Notes: generated by a model not told the origin, from the letters alone. Shown: positions 19,036-28,813, counted from the stretch's first letter. The stretch is 64,000 bases of DNA from Simiduia aestuariiviva (GCF_014192475.1 NZ_JACHXZ010000004.1:49250-113249), one strand, 5' to 3'. Numbers and translations: made by a program.

Positions 19036-20805
19036 TTACGAAAGTTTCAGCTTCGCACAGATGCTGCGGGCAATACTCTGGCCCTGTAGCCAACACTCCT
19101 CATGGAGACCCGCCCCCAACGACCAGCCGCCGGTAAAAAACAAGCGCGGTAGTGATTCGTGGTATTTTTTTATTTCTTGCTGCGTATGAAAACAGGCACT
19201 GTCCAATAAATTGTGTTTGAAATACTCAACTACTTGAGAGTCCCCCAACGCCTGCCCATCATTCCCAACCATGAGAAGATCTCTTTTTTTAAGCACATAC
19301 TGATCGGGAATTCTCGTCATGGGATTCAAAGTCACAAACACCTGTGGCGCACCCGCCGAGTTCCATTGGTCACCGGAAACGTCATTCTGGTGGCGATTGC
19401 ACACGTAGGTCATAGAATAAGGTTTGAGCCCCGCGCCCTGACGAATCGCGACATTGTAGGTTCGCCAGGCGTTGACATCCGGCGGCAGCAATCGGGTATA
19501 GGTGTGGGCAACAGCGACGCTGGTCGTGTAGCTAATACTCGCCAACCATTTACGCACCTGCGATTCGCTTTTTCCTGCCAGAGACTCGGTTAGCACTGCA
19601 CCCTGTTCGAAAACCAGCGCTCGCTGGGCAGCGTCGGCGTGGGTCGCCATGATGCAGTAGTCATAAAGTATTTCAGATACTGCGGCCTTCGACGCTCCGT
19701 TTTTACCAGCGGAATCTTTTTCATCGCTTGGCTCACAGTCACGCTCATCTTCCCCTTCGTGACCCACCAGAAAGCCAGATTCAACAACCTTGAGTGCAAC
19801 AGCTCTTCGCAGGAACTCTATTTCCAGCACCGGCTGGCCATCGACAGCTTCCTGATTAATTTTTTTCGGTAGATCACCAGAAATATAGCTCGCCAGGTGA
19901 TAGAACCAATGCGATGCGCCCTGCGTGAAGTAGCGTCGATCGGGCGGGACACTGTCGCCCCCCACACCCTCTTGAAATCGGTAATAACGGTAGGGCGCCG
20001 CGAGCAGCATCTGCTCTGGGCCGGCATCATTGGCGAAATACATCGCGGAAATTCTCGGGTAGTAAACGCAGTCGCGCAGCAGTCGCAGACATGCCATTGT
20101 GTCTTCTATGTCATCCGCCGCCCAATAGGCGGAATAATCGCATTGGCCTGAATCCGGGTTGCAGAGGCTATCGTTCGAAACCTCTTGAAGCACTTTTGCA
20201 TTTTTGGCGAGCACCCGGTCAAAAAACTGGCTGACGGTAGTTGTAAGATCGTACTCGGGCGTAGCGGGCTTCGGGTCGCAGCGCCGGTAAACTTGTTTCA
20301 GCGCCGCCTTGTCGACGATAGCCATCAAACACTTATACTTGCCATTTTTGGCCCGATCGAGGTCTCTGTTTTGATCGCTGACCCCCGCCCGCAGGCCGCC
20401 ATCCATTGTATAGCAGAGCTGTTCCTGCTCGGAGAAAAAGCACACCGAGTCCTCCAGCGCCTTTAGATTTTCACTCGCAGCTTCAGCGCTACTGTCTTCA
20501 CTGCACTTACCGTAGTAACCCGTCTCCGCCATCACCCGTGCGATATTGTGATAAGACGATAGGTTGATGTCGTTGACACCCATGTCCACCCAGCGCCGCA
20601 CCGGCTCACTGACCGCACCGGCTTTTACCCCTAGCTCCACAACCTGGCTATCGATATTGCCGCCAGTTCGAAGGTTGCGTTCGTAGATGTGTATTCTCAC
20701 TTTGCGCTTGCCAGCCACACCCTTGGCCAGCTCATAGGCGGCCGCCATTCCGGATAACCCACCACCAACAATCGCTACGTTAATCCACCCCGAGTCGTCG
20801 TTCAT
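19036..20805 (-). CDS. FAD-dependent oxidoreductase, amine-oxidase-like
   Basis: A 589-residue flavoprotein. The N-terminus has the dinucleotide-binding fold VAIVGGGLSGMAAAYEL followed by the acidic end of strand two (IHIYERN) and the R-x-GG motif LRTGGN. The C-terminus has the FAD-contacting FFTGGWSLGAGLHEECWLQG. This is the layout of the flavin amine oxidase/desaturase superfamily. No signal peptide. An internal acidic, lysine-rich segment (around 355-375) looks like a species-specific insertion. The substrate is unknown: amine, polyene or fatty-acid-linked chemistry are all compatible. It diverges from the secreted-protein gene and shares with it the 11-bp repeat region. Confidence 0.82.
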   Translation of the reverse strand: MNDDSGWINVAIVGGGLSGMAAAYELAKGVAGKRKVRIHIYERNLRTGGNIDSQVVELGVKAGAVSEPVRRWVDMGVNDINLSSYHNIARVMAETGYYGKCSEDSSAEAASENLKALEDSVCFFSEQEQLCYTMDGGLRAGVSDQNRDLDRAKNGKYKCLMAIVDKAALKQVYRRCDPKPATPEYDLTTTVSQFFDRVLAKNAKVLQEVSNDSLCNPDSGQCDYSAYWAADDIEDTMACLRLLRDCVYYPRISAMYFANDAGPEQMLLAAPYRYYRFQEGVGGDSVPPDRRYFTQGASHWFYHLASYISGDLPKKINQEAVDGQPVLEIEFLRRAVALKVVESGFLVGHEGEDERDCEPSDEKDSAGKNGASKAAVSEILYDYCIMATHADAAQRALVFEQGAVLTESLAGKSESQVRKWLASISYTTSVAVAHTYTRLLPPDVNAWRTYNVAIRQGAGLKPYSMTYVCNRHQNDVSGDQWNSAGAPQVFVTLNPMTRIPDQYVLKKRDLLMVGNDGQALGDSQVVEYFKHNLLDSACFHTQQEIKKYHESLPRLFFTGGWSLGAGLHEECWLQGQSIARSICAKLKLS

Positions 20806-20885
20806 TTATGCAGCCCTCTTCGCAAACGCGGAAACAGGATTTTACTTTGCGACGCAGCTGCGCGCAGGTCAAGCGCACCGGGCAT

Positions 20886-20929
20886 CTGATACCAAACTGA
20901 TACGCCAGTGATCCCAAGCTGATCTCGAT
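20886..20929. promoter_or_regulatory. Four tandem 11-bp repeats, probable operator array
   Basis: Four contiguous units of exactly 11 bp: CTGATACCAAA, CTGATACGCCA, GTGATCCCAAG and CTGATCTCGAT, with core TGATMC. Two further TGATAC/TGATCA cores occur at 20954 and 20969. The repeats lie in the divergent intergenic region between the flavoprotein gene and the secreted-protein gene, spaced about one helical turn apart, as expected for a regulator binding side by side on one DNA face. Confidence 0.5.
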
Positions 20930-21048
20930 AACACCGAGGCTGCACCGGATACTTGATACATCCCAATCTGATCAGTATTGCTCGGGCAGGGATTGCGAAA
21001 GTGGCGCACAAATGCGCTGCGTTAAATCATTTTGCAAGGAGCAACACC

Positions 21049-23388
21049 ATGAAAAATCTACAGCCTTACCAACTAATATGGTCCTTTTGTATGCTTTGCT
21101 TTATCGCAACGTCACTCAAGGCCCAAGACACCGAACCCCCGCAACTGGTTCTAGAACCTCCGCACTATGTAACTGCCAACAGCACCTATCACTTTACGCC
21201 GACGCTCAGCACGCCTCCCAACGGCCTGTTCTTTGAGCTGGAAAATGGTCCGGTTTGGATGAGCCTTGACCCTGGAACAGGCACACTGTCTGGCGCACCA
21301 ACGGTCGAAGATGTAGGTGGTAGCTACGACATTGTTCTCAAGCTCACAGACGGCATGGATATGCAGCATGATCTGGCATTGTTTTACGTTGATGTGTTGC
21401 CACTGCCATTGTCACAAGACAACTTATCTGCCGATGGATCGATTATCGAAACGAACTCGGGCTATGAGTTGCAAGGACAATTGGATATTTCAGCCAATGG
21501 CCAAAGCCACACTCTATTGAATTCAGATCTTACCGTCGCGTTTGATGATGAGGGCAACTTGATTGCGGTAGAAGGCGAAGCCGAAGCGCCTGCGCAACTG
21601 TCGGATAATGTCACACTCAATACCGCCGTACGCTCAATTGTAGGTTATTACACTGGGGCTGAGCTGAATCAAATGGACGCCATCAATATTTCACTGAAAG
21701 ATCAAGTGCGATATTTCGTGTACATGATAGAGAACCAAATCGATCTAACCATCGATAATCGCGACGGCTCCGGTCCTGAACAAGTGACGCTGACGCCACC
21801 ATTAAACGGGAAAATCCTGATCATTACCGATATGAGCGATCCCATGTTTTACCGTTTCGCGTCAATTCCCTTCGGCCCCGAAATCGGCCATGGTGACTCC
21901 TATCACGGGCGCTTACCTTTTATCCCTTCATTAGGCTACGGCAAGCTACAAAGCTTTGATGGCCATTTGGTTGATCTTGGCTCAACCAGCCTGGGCTTTA
22001 AGGTGTTTGATTTTTTTGATTTCTCGGGTACGTGGGTAACGAAAATTCCAACGTTCAATGAAGTTGACCTAACAGATCCGCTTAACTCAACGCTTACCTA
22101 TAAAATGGGCTTAAACGGCGAAGCTAACTATGGTCTGAGTGTCTTCGGGGTCGGAATTTTCTCATTCCCCTTTGGTGAAACCAGTGCAACCATGCACGTA
22201 GGTTTCGGGGAGGACCATTTTGCAATGCGCAACACCATTGCCCCCGACACCTCCTGGTTACCTGCTCACCTGCCCTTTTACAACAATGCCAATCTCACAG
22301 CCGATTGGTTCGTCACCGATACCGATTATGCAGCCAGCATCTCAGGGCAATTTGAGTCAACAATTCCTGCTGCAATACTTGACGGCACCATCTCACTGAC
22401 CCCCGACGGTGTGACCATGACTGCAACAGTCGCAGACGACACCCTGTCACTGGCTGTCAACGCAGAGTTTCACGATACCGGCTATAACGCAGAAGTGATG
22501 ATTCCGTCTGCCTTACAGGATCACCTCGCCGGTGATGTTAATGCCATGCTGGACGCCACGTTTGATGAAATTCAAACCGCACTGGACGCACTAACTGAGG
22601 CCACAAGTGCCTATGAATTTGAAGTGAGCTTGCGGGGCATTCGCAATAGCATTCCCGCTGTGGCCGACACTGCAATCAGCAGCCTCAACGCCATGCCCAG
22701 TGCGATTTACAACAGCGTATACAGCGCATCGCTAAACTATATGAAGAAAAAGTGCTGGTCTACCTGGATCGGCAAGCGCTGTTTGTATCACTACATCAAT
22801 GAAGGTTCACACGCCCGCACCGCGGCCAATAGAGCCAAGGCAACAGCCGTAGCCCAACGCGACGCACTGGTACCGCTTTTTCAAAACCTAAAAACTCAAG
22901 CACTTGCTGCTGATAGCGAATCGCTACGCATAGCACTGGCCACGGCGCTGCAGACGGCCATCGACAATCGCACGACATCTGTTAAGGCCTACTATCGTAT
23001 TAAAGTTCTAGGCAAGTACTACACCGTTATCAATAAAACGTACAACCGCACCCTGATTAGCAGCAGCAATACTCAAAAGCTCATTGACGCAAAAAGCTAT
23101 ATTCCGTATATCGCAGAGACTAGCGATATAAAGGTTTCTGCGCAGACGGTGGTAGATGAGCTGCCAACACAACAGGTCATTGAACAGGTACGCGATGAAA
23201 TCCAACAAGGACTTACCGCAATTCCAACCATTGAGTCCTTAGGCTTCAGCGTTGAAAACGGTCAATACAGCGCCACCGTTCAGTTAGATGGACAATCCTA
23301 TGACACTGATGTCAATCTCTTAACGGTCAACGCCCTGCGAGACTTCCTCAGCAAAAAAGCGACTGATCAACTGGTAGACCTTCCTTGA
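21049..23388 (+). CDS. Large exported protein with N-terminal Ig-like domain
   Basis: A 779-residue protein of unknown function. Signal peptide to about SLKAQDT, then a cadherin/putative-Ig-like domain (about residues 25-115) with the typical phrase LDPGTGTLSGAPT and a DVGGSYDIVLKLTD close. The middle (about 130-500) is beta-rich and soluble. The part after about 520 is helical and repeats short Ala-rich stretches, with a Cys/Trp-rich patch (KKKCWSTWIGKRCLYH). The end resembles a small beta domain. The ATG at 21049 has AAGGAG in front and begins a clean signal peptide, whereas the open frame extends further upstream without support. It may be an adhesin or a surface-associated binding protein. 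Confidence 0.7.
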   Translation: MKNLQPYQLIWSFCMLCFIATSLKAQDTEPPQLVLEPPHYVTANSTYHFTPTLSTPPNGLFFELENGPVWMSLDPGTGTLSGAPTVEDVGGSYDIVLKLTDGMDMQHDLALFYVDVLPLPLSQDNLSADGSIIETNSGYELQGQLDISANGQSHTLLNSDLTVAFDDEGNLIAVEGEAEAPAQLSDNVTLNTAVRSIVGYYTGAELNQMDAINISLKDQVRYFVYMIENQIDLTIDNRDGSGPEQVTLTPPLNGKILIITDMSDPMFYRFASIPFGPEIGHGDSYHGRLPFIPSLGYGKLQSFDGHLVDLGSTSLGFKVFDFFDFSGTWVTKIPTFNEVDLTDPLNSTLTYKMGLNGEANYGLSVFGVGIFSFPFGETSATMHVGFGEDHFAMRNTIAPDTSWLPAHLPFYNNANLTADWFVTDTDYAASISGQFESTIPAAILDGTISLTPDGVTMTATVADDTLSLAVNAEFHDTGYNAEVMIPSALQDHLAGDVNAMLDATFDEIQTALDALTEATSAYEFEVSLRGIRNSIPAVADTAISSLNAMPSAIYNSVYSASLNYMKKKCWSTWIGKRCLYHYINEGSHARTAANRAKATAVAQRDALVPLFQNLKTQALAADSESLRIALATALQTAIDNRTTSVKAYYRIKVLGKYYTVINKTYNRTLISSSNTQKLIDAKSYIPYIAETSDIKVSAQTVVDELPTQQVIEQVRDEIQQGLTAIPTIESLGFSVENGQYSATVQLDGQSYDTDVNLLTVNALRDFLSKKATDQLVDLP

Positions 23389-23438
23389 GGGGCTAGCGCA
23401 CCAAGCTTGCCCAGGGGCGTCACTAGCAATCCTGCCCA

Positions 23439-23472
23439 CGGGCGCCCCTAGCAATAGAGGCGCCCGTTTTTT
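23439..23472 (+). terminator. Intrinsic terminator after the secreted-protein gene
   Basis: Stem CGGGCGCC/GGCGCCCG, extended by two pairs past a mismatch, followed by six T, about 50 bp past the stop codon. The preceding bases contain a partial copy of the same GC-rich arm (AGGGGCG around 23413). Confidence 0.85.
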
Positions 23473-23954
23473 GGGCCAACCAAACAAACGATTCAGTAAT
23501 AAAGACCGCACAAAAAAGAACGCCGCAATCTGTCCCTAGATGATGTGCTTACTTCTTTAGCACTCCCTAGATACTACCTGACATCAGCTGGCACGCTCTC
23601 TAGCGCTTTTATCTGGCACAAGGTGTCGGCACATGTGATTGATTCAGTTTTTGCTAAATGCTCAGCAGCCTCCATCACCAACAAGAAAAACCTTGCAAAA
23701 ACAGACCTTTACGTTAGTAAGTAATGCCATATACTGAATCCGGCATCCATCTTCTCTCCGTCAATTCCACCCCTGTCATTTAGTTACTGGCAGCGATCAG
23801 CCCAGCATCAGCGTTACATTCTGGCTCTTTTTTCCCAACCTAAAAAATGGGACTATAGGCGCAACCAATAATAACAGCTAAGCATGATTCTCTACCCAGC
23901 CAGCACTGAGTGCCGCTCGATGGAACCGGTCATGCGCAATACAGTGATCAACAC
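23473..23954. other. Intergenic region before the ABC-exporter operon
   Basis: About 480 bp, more AT-rich than the flanks. I see no credible gene, repeat or known RNA motif. It must hold the exporter operon promoter. Confidence 0.4.
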
Positions 23955-24992
23955 ATGGATAGCGACACTCGAAACACCTCCGAGCTTCTGCACAAGCTCA
24001 AAATTGATCGCCAAGCGCGCGAGGAACCTGCCGGCATCAGTACAAAATCCGCTGTGATATTGGCGTTTTTGATGACTGCTATTGGCATTGCAATTGGCTA
24101 TGGGGTTGCCCCCGACACCCACGAGCAATCAACTACACAGCGAAGTGTCAGCGCTGCGCCTGCCAAGGCGCCGGCTCAGGCGGCTCAATCTGACACCCCC
24201 CTTTCCAAAACCACTGAATCCAACGCCGGCACCGCGGTACTCAACGCGTCTGGATATATCACGCCGCGGCTCGTCGCGACAGTCTCTGCCGAAGTGATGG
24301 GCCTCATTAGAACGGTGGAAGTAGAAGAAGGTATGGCGGTAACCAAAGACCAGGTGCTCGCCCGGCTAGATGACACCATTGCCAGTGTCAGCTTAAAGCA
24401 AGCAGAAGCTAATGTAAGCGCCGCCAAGTCCCGACTCGCGAGCAGTGACGCCGTGCTCGAAGAGGCACAACGTCAAGCCCGTAGAGCGAGTGAGAATAAA
24501 TATTCCAGTGAATTGGAGAAGACGCAGGCGGTGACCAACTTGGCCACCGCCAAGGCCAATCGCGCAGGCGCATTAGCGGATTTGCAAAGCGCTCAATATG
24601 AAGCCCAGCGACGCGCAGAAATACTGGATGATCACACCATACGCGCGCCTTTTTCCGGCGTAGTGACCGTTAAGAATGCGCAACCCGGTGAAATTGTAGC
24701 CCCCAGCTCCGCCGGTGGTGGCTTCACCCGCACTGGCATTTGCACCATTGTCGACATGGATTCGTTAGAGATAGAAGTTGACGTCAACGAATCCTTTATC
24801 GGTCGGGTTAGCGCCCAACAGAAAGTTGAAGCTAAATTAGATGCCTACCCGGACTGGACCATCCCCGCCAGTGTGATTGCCATTATTCCAACGGCCGATC
24901 GCGGCAAAGCAACGGTTCGCGTGCGCATTCAAATCAACGTAAAGGACACCCGCATTTTGCCCGACATGGGCGTGAAAGTGGCGTTTTACTAA
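23955..24992 (+). CDS. Periplasmic adaptor (membrane fusion protein) of ABC exporter, MacA-like
   Basis: A 345-residue HlyD/MacA-type adaptor linking an inner-membrane ABC transporter to an outer-membrane channel. One membrane helix near residues 30-50 (VILAFLMTAIGIAIGYG), a lipoyl-like half (VSAEVMGLIRTVEVEEGMAV), a coiled-coil hairpin (about 135-200: LKQAEANVSAAKSRLASSD), the second lipoyl half (DDHTIRAPFSGVVTVKN) and a beta-barrel domain. Start set at ATG 23955. The longer frame upstream has no support. The ATPase gene begins 22 bp downstream, so this heads a four-gene operon. Confidence 0.88.
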   Translation: MDSDTRNTSELLHKLKIDRQAREEPAGISTKSAVILAFLMTAIGIAIGYGVAPDTHEQSTTQRSVSAAPAKAPAQAAQSDTPLSKTTESNAGTAVLNASGYITPRLVATVSAEVMGLIRTVEVEEGMAVTKDQVLARLDDTIASVSLKQAEANVSAAKSRLASSDAVLEEAQRQARRASENKYSSELEKTQAVTNLATAKANRAGALADLQSAQYEAQRRAEILDDHTIRAPFSGVVTVKNAQPGEIVAPSSAGGGFTRTGICTIVDMDSLEIEVDVNESFIGRVSAQQKVEAKLDAYPDWTIPASVIAIIPTADRGKATVRVRIQINVKDTRILPDMGVKVAFY

Positions 24993-25013
24993 ACCTAAAA
25001 AGAGAGCTGACCC

Positions 25014-25709
25014 ATGACAACGGAACATCTATTCGATCTGCAAAAAGTCGCCAAACGGTTTGTGAAAGGCAAAGACAGTATTACTATTTTCGACAATCTG
25101 GACCTCTCCATTAACAAAGGTGATTTCGTAGCCATTATGGGGCCCTCAGGCTCAGGCAAAACGACACTATTAAATCTGCTCGGTGGCGTCGATCAACCAA
25201 CTGAGGGTGAAATTTCCTTTGATGGGCAGCGTATCGACAAGCTGAGTGAAAACTTACTGGCAAAGTGGCGCGCCAACAATGTGGGCTATATTTTTCAATT
25301 TTATAACTTGATGCCAATGCTCAACGCTGCCCGCAATGTAGAGCTACCGCTCTTACTAACCAACCTGAGCAGCAGCGAACGCAAGCAAAGCGTTGCCACC
25401 GCGTTAGAACTGGTCGGCTTGGCCGACCGCGCTAAACACATGCCAAGCGAGCTGTCCGGTGGCCAGCAGCAACGCGTCGCTATCGCGCGGGCAGTGGTAT
25501 CGGATCCAAAACTATTGCTTTGCGATGAACCCACCGGTGATTTAGATAGAGCAACCGCCGATGAAATTCTTAAGATGCTGCAATTGCTGAATCGAGAGTT
25601 CGGCAAGACCATCATCATGGTGACTCACGATCCATCGGCTGCTAAATACGCGAACCGCACGCTGCACCTCGACAAGGGCAAATTTGTTGATAGGGAATTG
25701 GCAGCATGA
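25014..25709 (+). CDS. ABC transporter ATPase, MacB/LolD type
   Basis: Energises the exporter. The 231 residues contain Walker [13 protein letters not shown], the Q-loop, signature [14 protein letters not shown], Walker [13 protein letters not shown] and the H-loop VTHD. It is a stand-alone ATPase, unlike MacB, where it is fused to the permease. This group exports peptides, lipoproteins or small toxic molecules. Its stop overlaps the first permease start by 4 bp. Confidence 0.95.
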   Translation: MTTEHLFDLQKVAKRFVKGKDSITIFDNLDLSINKGDFVAIMGPSGSGKTTLLNLLGGVDQPTEGEISFDGQRIDKLSENLLAKWRANNVGYIFQFYNLMPMLNAARNVELPLLLTNLSSSERKQSVATALELVGLADRAKHMPSELSGGQQQRVAIARAVVSDPKLLLCDEPTGDLDRATADEILKMLQLLNREFGKTIIMVTHDPSAAKYANRTLHLDKGKFVDRELAA

Positions 25710-26863
25710 ACGATTTCTATCTGATTTATAAAAACCTTACGCGGAAAAAACTGCGGCTCACATTAACGGTTTTTTCTATCTTTATTGCATTCACAATATT
25801 TGGCGCTGTATCCGCACTCAAAGGCTCGCTGGATTCTGGCATAGAAATGTCCGCGGACAATCGGTTGGTTACGGTCAATAAAATTAATTTCACAGTCTCT
25901 ATCCCCTACGCCTACGTCAATAAAATCCGAGCGATGGAAGGCGTCAAAGACGTTACCCATGCCAATTGGTTTGGTGGCTACTACCAAGAACCGGCCGTTC
26001 AAATTGTTTCTATGGCGGTAGACCCAACCACCTACTTTGACGTTTACAACGAGCTGGTAGTGCCAGACGAGCAGATGCAGCGCTGGCAATCCAATCAGAC
26101 AGGCATGCTCGTGGGCGCACGGCTCGCCAAAGTTTACGGCTGGAAAGTGGGCGATCGCGTTCCCATTTCATCCAATATTTTTTCGCAAAAGACTGGCGGG
26201 CAAACATGGGATTTTACTGTCGACGGCATCTTTGATGCGGAAGATGCCAAGGTTGATACGGGCTACATGGTATTTCACTACAAGTACTTCCGCGAGACCA
26301 ATTCCTATGGCGGCGATAATGTCGGCTGGCTAGTGCTCACCACTACCAGTTCTGATCTAAACGAGCAGGTGGCAAAAAGTATTGACGAAGCCTTTGCCAA
26401 CTCGAGTGCTGAAACAGAAACCAGTACCGAAAAAGCATTCAACAAAGCGTTTCTTGAGCAGATTGGCAATATCGGCCTGATAATTTTTGGCGTGGTGTTC
26501 ATGGCCTTTTTTACGATCCTCGTGGTGGTTGGCAATACCATGGTGCTGGCAATACGGGAAAGAACCAATGAGATAGCCGTGTTAAAGACGCTCGGTTTCA
26601 CCTCCGCGCGCATCTTTAAAATGGTATTGATTGAGTCACTGCTGCTCGCCTTCATCGGCGGATTGCTGGGGCTTGGGGCGGCCAAATTGATTGTTGCCGC
26701 TATGTCAGATCAGTTGGCGCGCTTCCTACCCAATATTGCTGTGGGCACGGACGTTATTATCCAAGCACTGCTGTACATGGCATTGCTGGGTTTAATCACA
26801 GGCATTGCACCTGCGATAAATGCCTTGCGCCTCAACATCGTCACCGCATTCAGTCGAGGATAA
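25706..26863 (+). CDS. ABC transporter permease, FtsX/MacB fold (first of two)
   Basis: A 385-residue permease with the type VII layout: one N-terminal helix (about 18-37), a large periplasmic domain, then three helices at the C-terminus (about 255-280, 305-330, 350-375). The phrase RERTNEIAVLKTLGFTS before the second helix is the hallmark of the FtsX domain. Overlaps the ATPase gene by ATGA and precedes the second permease by 2 bp. Two separate permeases suggest a heterodimeric channel. Confidence 0.9.
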   Translation: MNDFYLIYKNLTRKKLRLTLTVFSIFIAFTIFGAVSALKGSLDSGIEMSADNRLVTVNKINFTVSIPYAYVNKIRAMEGVKDVTHANWFGGYYQEPAVQIVSMAVDPTTYFDVYNELVVPDEQMQRWQSNQTGMLVGARLAKVYGWKVGDRVPISSNIFSQKTGGQTWDFTVDGIFDAEDAKVDTGYMVFHYKYFRETNSYGGDNVGWLVLTTTSSDLNEQVAKSIDEAFANSSAETETSTEKAFNKAFLEQIGNIGLIIFGVVFMAFFTILVVVGNTMVLAIRERTNEIAVLKTLGFTSARIFKMVLIESLLLAFIGGLLGLGAAKLIVAAMSDQLARFLPNIAVGTDVIIQALLYMALLGLITGIAPAINALRLNIVTAFSRG

Positions 26864-26865
26864 CT

Positions 26866-28044
26866 ATGTTTTCTTTCATTTCGCAAACTTGGGCGGTGAT
26901 CGTGATGAACGTTCGCAGCCTACCGCGTCGGCTGTGGATGAGCTTAGCCATGGTGCTTGCCAATGCTGTGGTAGTCGCCATATTGCTCGCCTTTTTAGCA
27001 ATGGACAAAGGCTTTGAAGTCACCTTAAAAGGTGCCGGTTCCGATGATGTAGCATTGTTTTTACGCGGCGGCTCGGCAGCGGAGCTGAACAGTGGGTTGG
27101 GGCGAGATCAAGTTAATCTAATCGCAACGGCACCTGGCATCGCAAGCAATGCAAACGGCCCCATTATTTCGGCGGAACTGTATGTCATTGTTGACGGCAT
27201 CAAACGCTCTACAAAAACCGAAGCTAATCTACCACTGCGCGGGCTGGAACTAACGGGCATTGAAATGCGCAACGGTTTCCAACTGCAAGAAGGACGCATG
27301 TTTACGCCGGGCACCAATGAGTTAGTAGTTGGTCAGGGCGTACTACGGGAATTTGAAGGCTTTGAAGTGGGCAACACGCTGCGTATCGGTAAATCCGAAT
27401 GGCGCATTGTCGGCAGCTTCAGCACCGGCGGCAATGTCTTTGAAAGTGAACTCTGGGCCGATTTGAATGTTATTCAAAGTGTCTACAATCGCGGCAGCAG
27501 TGTGCAAACCGTTAGGGCCAAGCTGTCAGAGTCCGGCCAATTGGATGCTATCAATGCCTACGTTGAAAATGAGCCACAACTCAATGTCGATGTGCAAACT
27601 GAAAAAGCGTATTTCGCGGGTCAAAGCAAAAATCTTAGCTACATGGCATGGTTTGGCAAAATCATCAGTGCGGTAATGGCCCTGGGGGCACTTTCCGGCG
27701 CACTCAATACCATGTACACCTCCGTTGCCGATCGCGCTAAAGAAATTGCCACCTTGCGCACCTTAGGGTTCAGTACCGGCTCCGCGTTTTTGGGCACGCT
27801 GGTAGAAGCAATGGTGCTAGCCATGGCGGGCGGTCTGGTGGGCGCTGTGTGTGCCTACTTATTGTTTGACGGCCTCAATGCATCAACGCTAGGTGGCAGC
27901 TTTACGCAAGTGGTGTTTAGCTTTCAAATGAGTGGGGACTTGATCGCACAAGGCATGAAAATGGCCTTGGTGATCGGTTTTGTTAGCGGGGTTTTCCCAG
28001 CGTGGCGGGCAGCCAGAATGCCCGTCTTACTTGCCTTTCGCTAA
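26866..28044 (+). CDS. ABC transporter permease, FtsX/MacB fold (second of two)
   Basis: A 392-residue paralogue of the preceding permease with the same one-plus-three helix plan. The cytoplasmic coupling phrase is DRAKEIATLRTLGFSTGS, and the final helices run to residue 392. GAGGAT sits just before the ATG. Together with the adaptor, ATPase and first permease it forms a complete MacAB-like tripartite inner-membrane part. No outer-membrane TolC gene is in the operon, so a housekeeping TolC is probably used. The cargo is unknown. Confidence 0.9.
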   Translation: MFSFISQTWAVIVMNVRSLPRRLWMSLAMVLANAVVVAILLAFLAMDKGFEVTLKGAGSDDVALFLRGGSAAELNSGLGRDQVNLIATAPGIASNANGPIISAELYVIVDGIKRSTKTEANLPLRGLELTGIEMRNGFQLQEGRMFTPGTNELVVGQGVLREFEGFEVGNTLRIGKSEWRIVGSFSTGGNVFESELWADLNVIQSVYNRGSSVQTVRAKLSESGQLDAINAYVENEPQLNVDVQTEKAYFAGQSKNLSYMAWFGKIISAVMALGALSGALNTMYTSVADRAKEIATLRTLGFSTGSAFLGTLVEAMVLAMAGGLVGAVCAYLLFDGLNASTLGGSFTQVVFSFQMSGDLIAQGMKMALVIGFVSGVFPAWRAARMPVLLAFR

Positions 28045-28113
28045 GCTTACTAGGTTGGCGGAAGCTCACCGCCCGCCAACCTGCACCTCAACGCAACAGT
28101 TGGAAAAATTATC

Positions 28114-28491
28114 GTGCACAAATTTATGAAATGGCTTTTATGGCTCACCATTACGCTACTCGCGCTATTGAGTCTGGGCTCCGGATTTGCAAAATTGCTG
28201 CAATCACCCCAGGAGATGGCATTTCTTAGCCAATTCGGATTGAGCGTAACGACAATTTTAGCGTTCGGCAGCCTGCAACTAGTGGGCGGTATTTGCTTGG
28301 CTATTCCCATTAGTCGGCTATTAGGGGCGGCAGTTGTCGGTTTGTGCTTTGGCATTTCGACGTGTTTACTCGGCCTTTCAGGCCAGCTTCTGTTTGCCGC
28401 CATGTCGCTGTTACCGGTAGCTTTGTGTGTCTGGGTTTTTATGGCTTCAGCAACCACGCAGCAATCGCAGATGAGCGACGATGAGCGATAA
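28114..28491 (+). CDS. Small four-helix membrane protein, DoxX-like
   Basis: A 125-residue hydrophobic protein with about four membrane helices, resembling the DoxX/DoxD-like family in helix spacing and in the phrase GSGFAKLLQSPQEMAFLSQFGLS. The start is GTG 28114 with a weak GGA upstream. An ATG at codon 5 is also possible. It overlaps the downstream cupin gene by 11 bp, so the two are probably made together. Role unknown: possibly envelope redox or oxidative stress, as proposed for relatives. Confidence 0.65.
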   Translation: MHKFMKWLLWLTITLLALLSLGSGFAKLLQSPQEMAFLSQFGLSVTTILAFGSLQLVGGICLAIPISRLLGAAVVGLCFGISTCLLGLSGQLLFAAMSLLPVALCVWVFMASATTQQSQMSDDER

Positions 28492-28813
28492 CTACTGCAA
28501 AGGCAATATATTTTCCCAGTTGCCTGATGCATCACAACGCGAAGTGTTTGAACCCTTGAGCCAATCAACGTTCACTCACATTGAACGCATAGTCACCCAA
28601 GGCCAAGTGACGCCCGAAGGCGAGTGGTATAACCAAGCGCGCGCCGAATGGGTTCTACTGCTTCAAGGCCGGGCGAGATTACGCTTTGCTTCAGGCGATG
28701 TGGTTGAGCTAAATGTGGGCGACCACATTGAAATACCGGCACACTGCAAACACCGCGTAGATTGGACAGACGAAAACGAAGTAACCTTGTGGCTAGCGAT
28801 GCACTACGACTAA
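28481..28813 (+). CDS. Cupin-domain protein (intact paralogue of 15021-15341)
   Basis: A 110-residue single cupin domain. The second cupin motif reads HIEIPAHCKHRVDWTD with histidines suited to bind a metal. The first motif is around EGEWYNQARAEWVLLLQG. No signal peptide. The function is not determined: relatives bind small molecules or act as isomerases or dioxygenase-like enzymes. It starts inside the preceding membrane-protein gene. The decayed copy at 15021 shows that the family has duplicated in this genome, or that one copy was acquired. Confidence 0.82.
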   Translation: MSDNYCKGNIFSQLPDASQREVFEPLSQSTFTHIERIVTQGQVTPEGEWYNQARAEWVLLLQGRARLRFASGDVVELNVGDHIEIPAHCKHRVDWTDENEVTLWLAMHYD

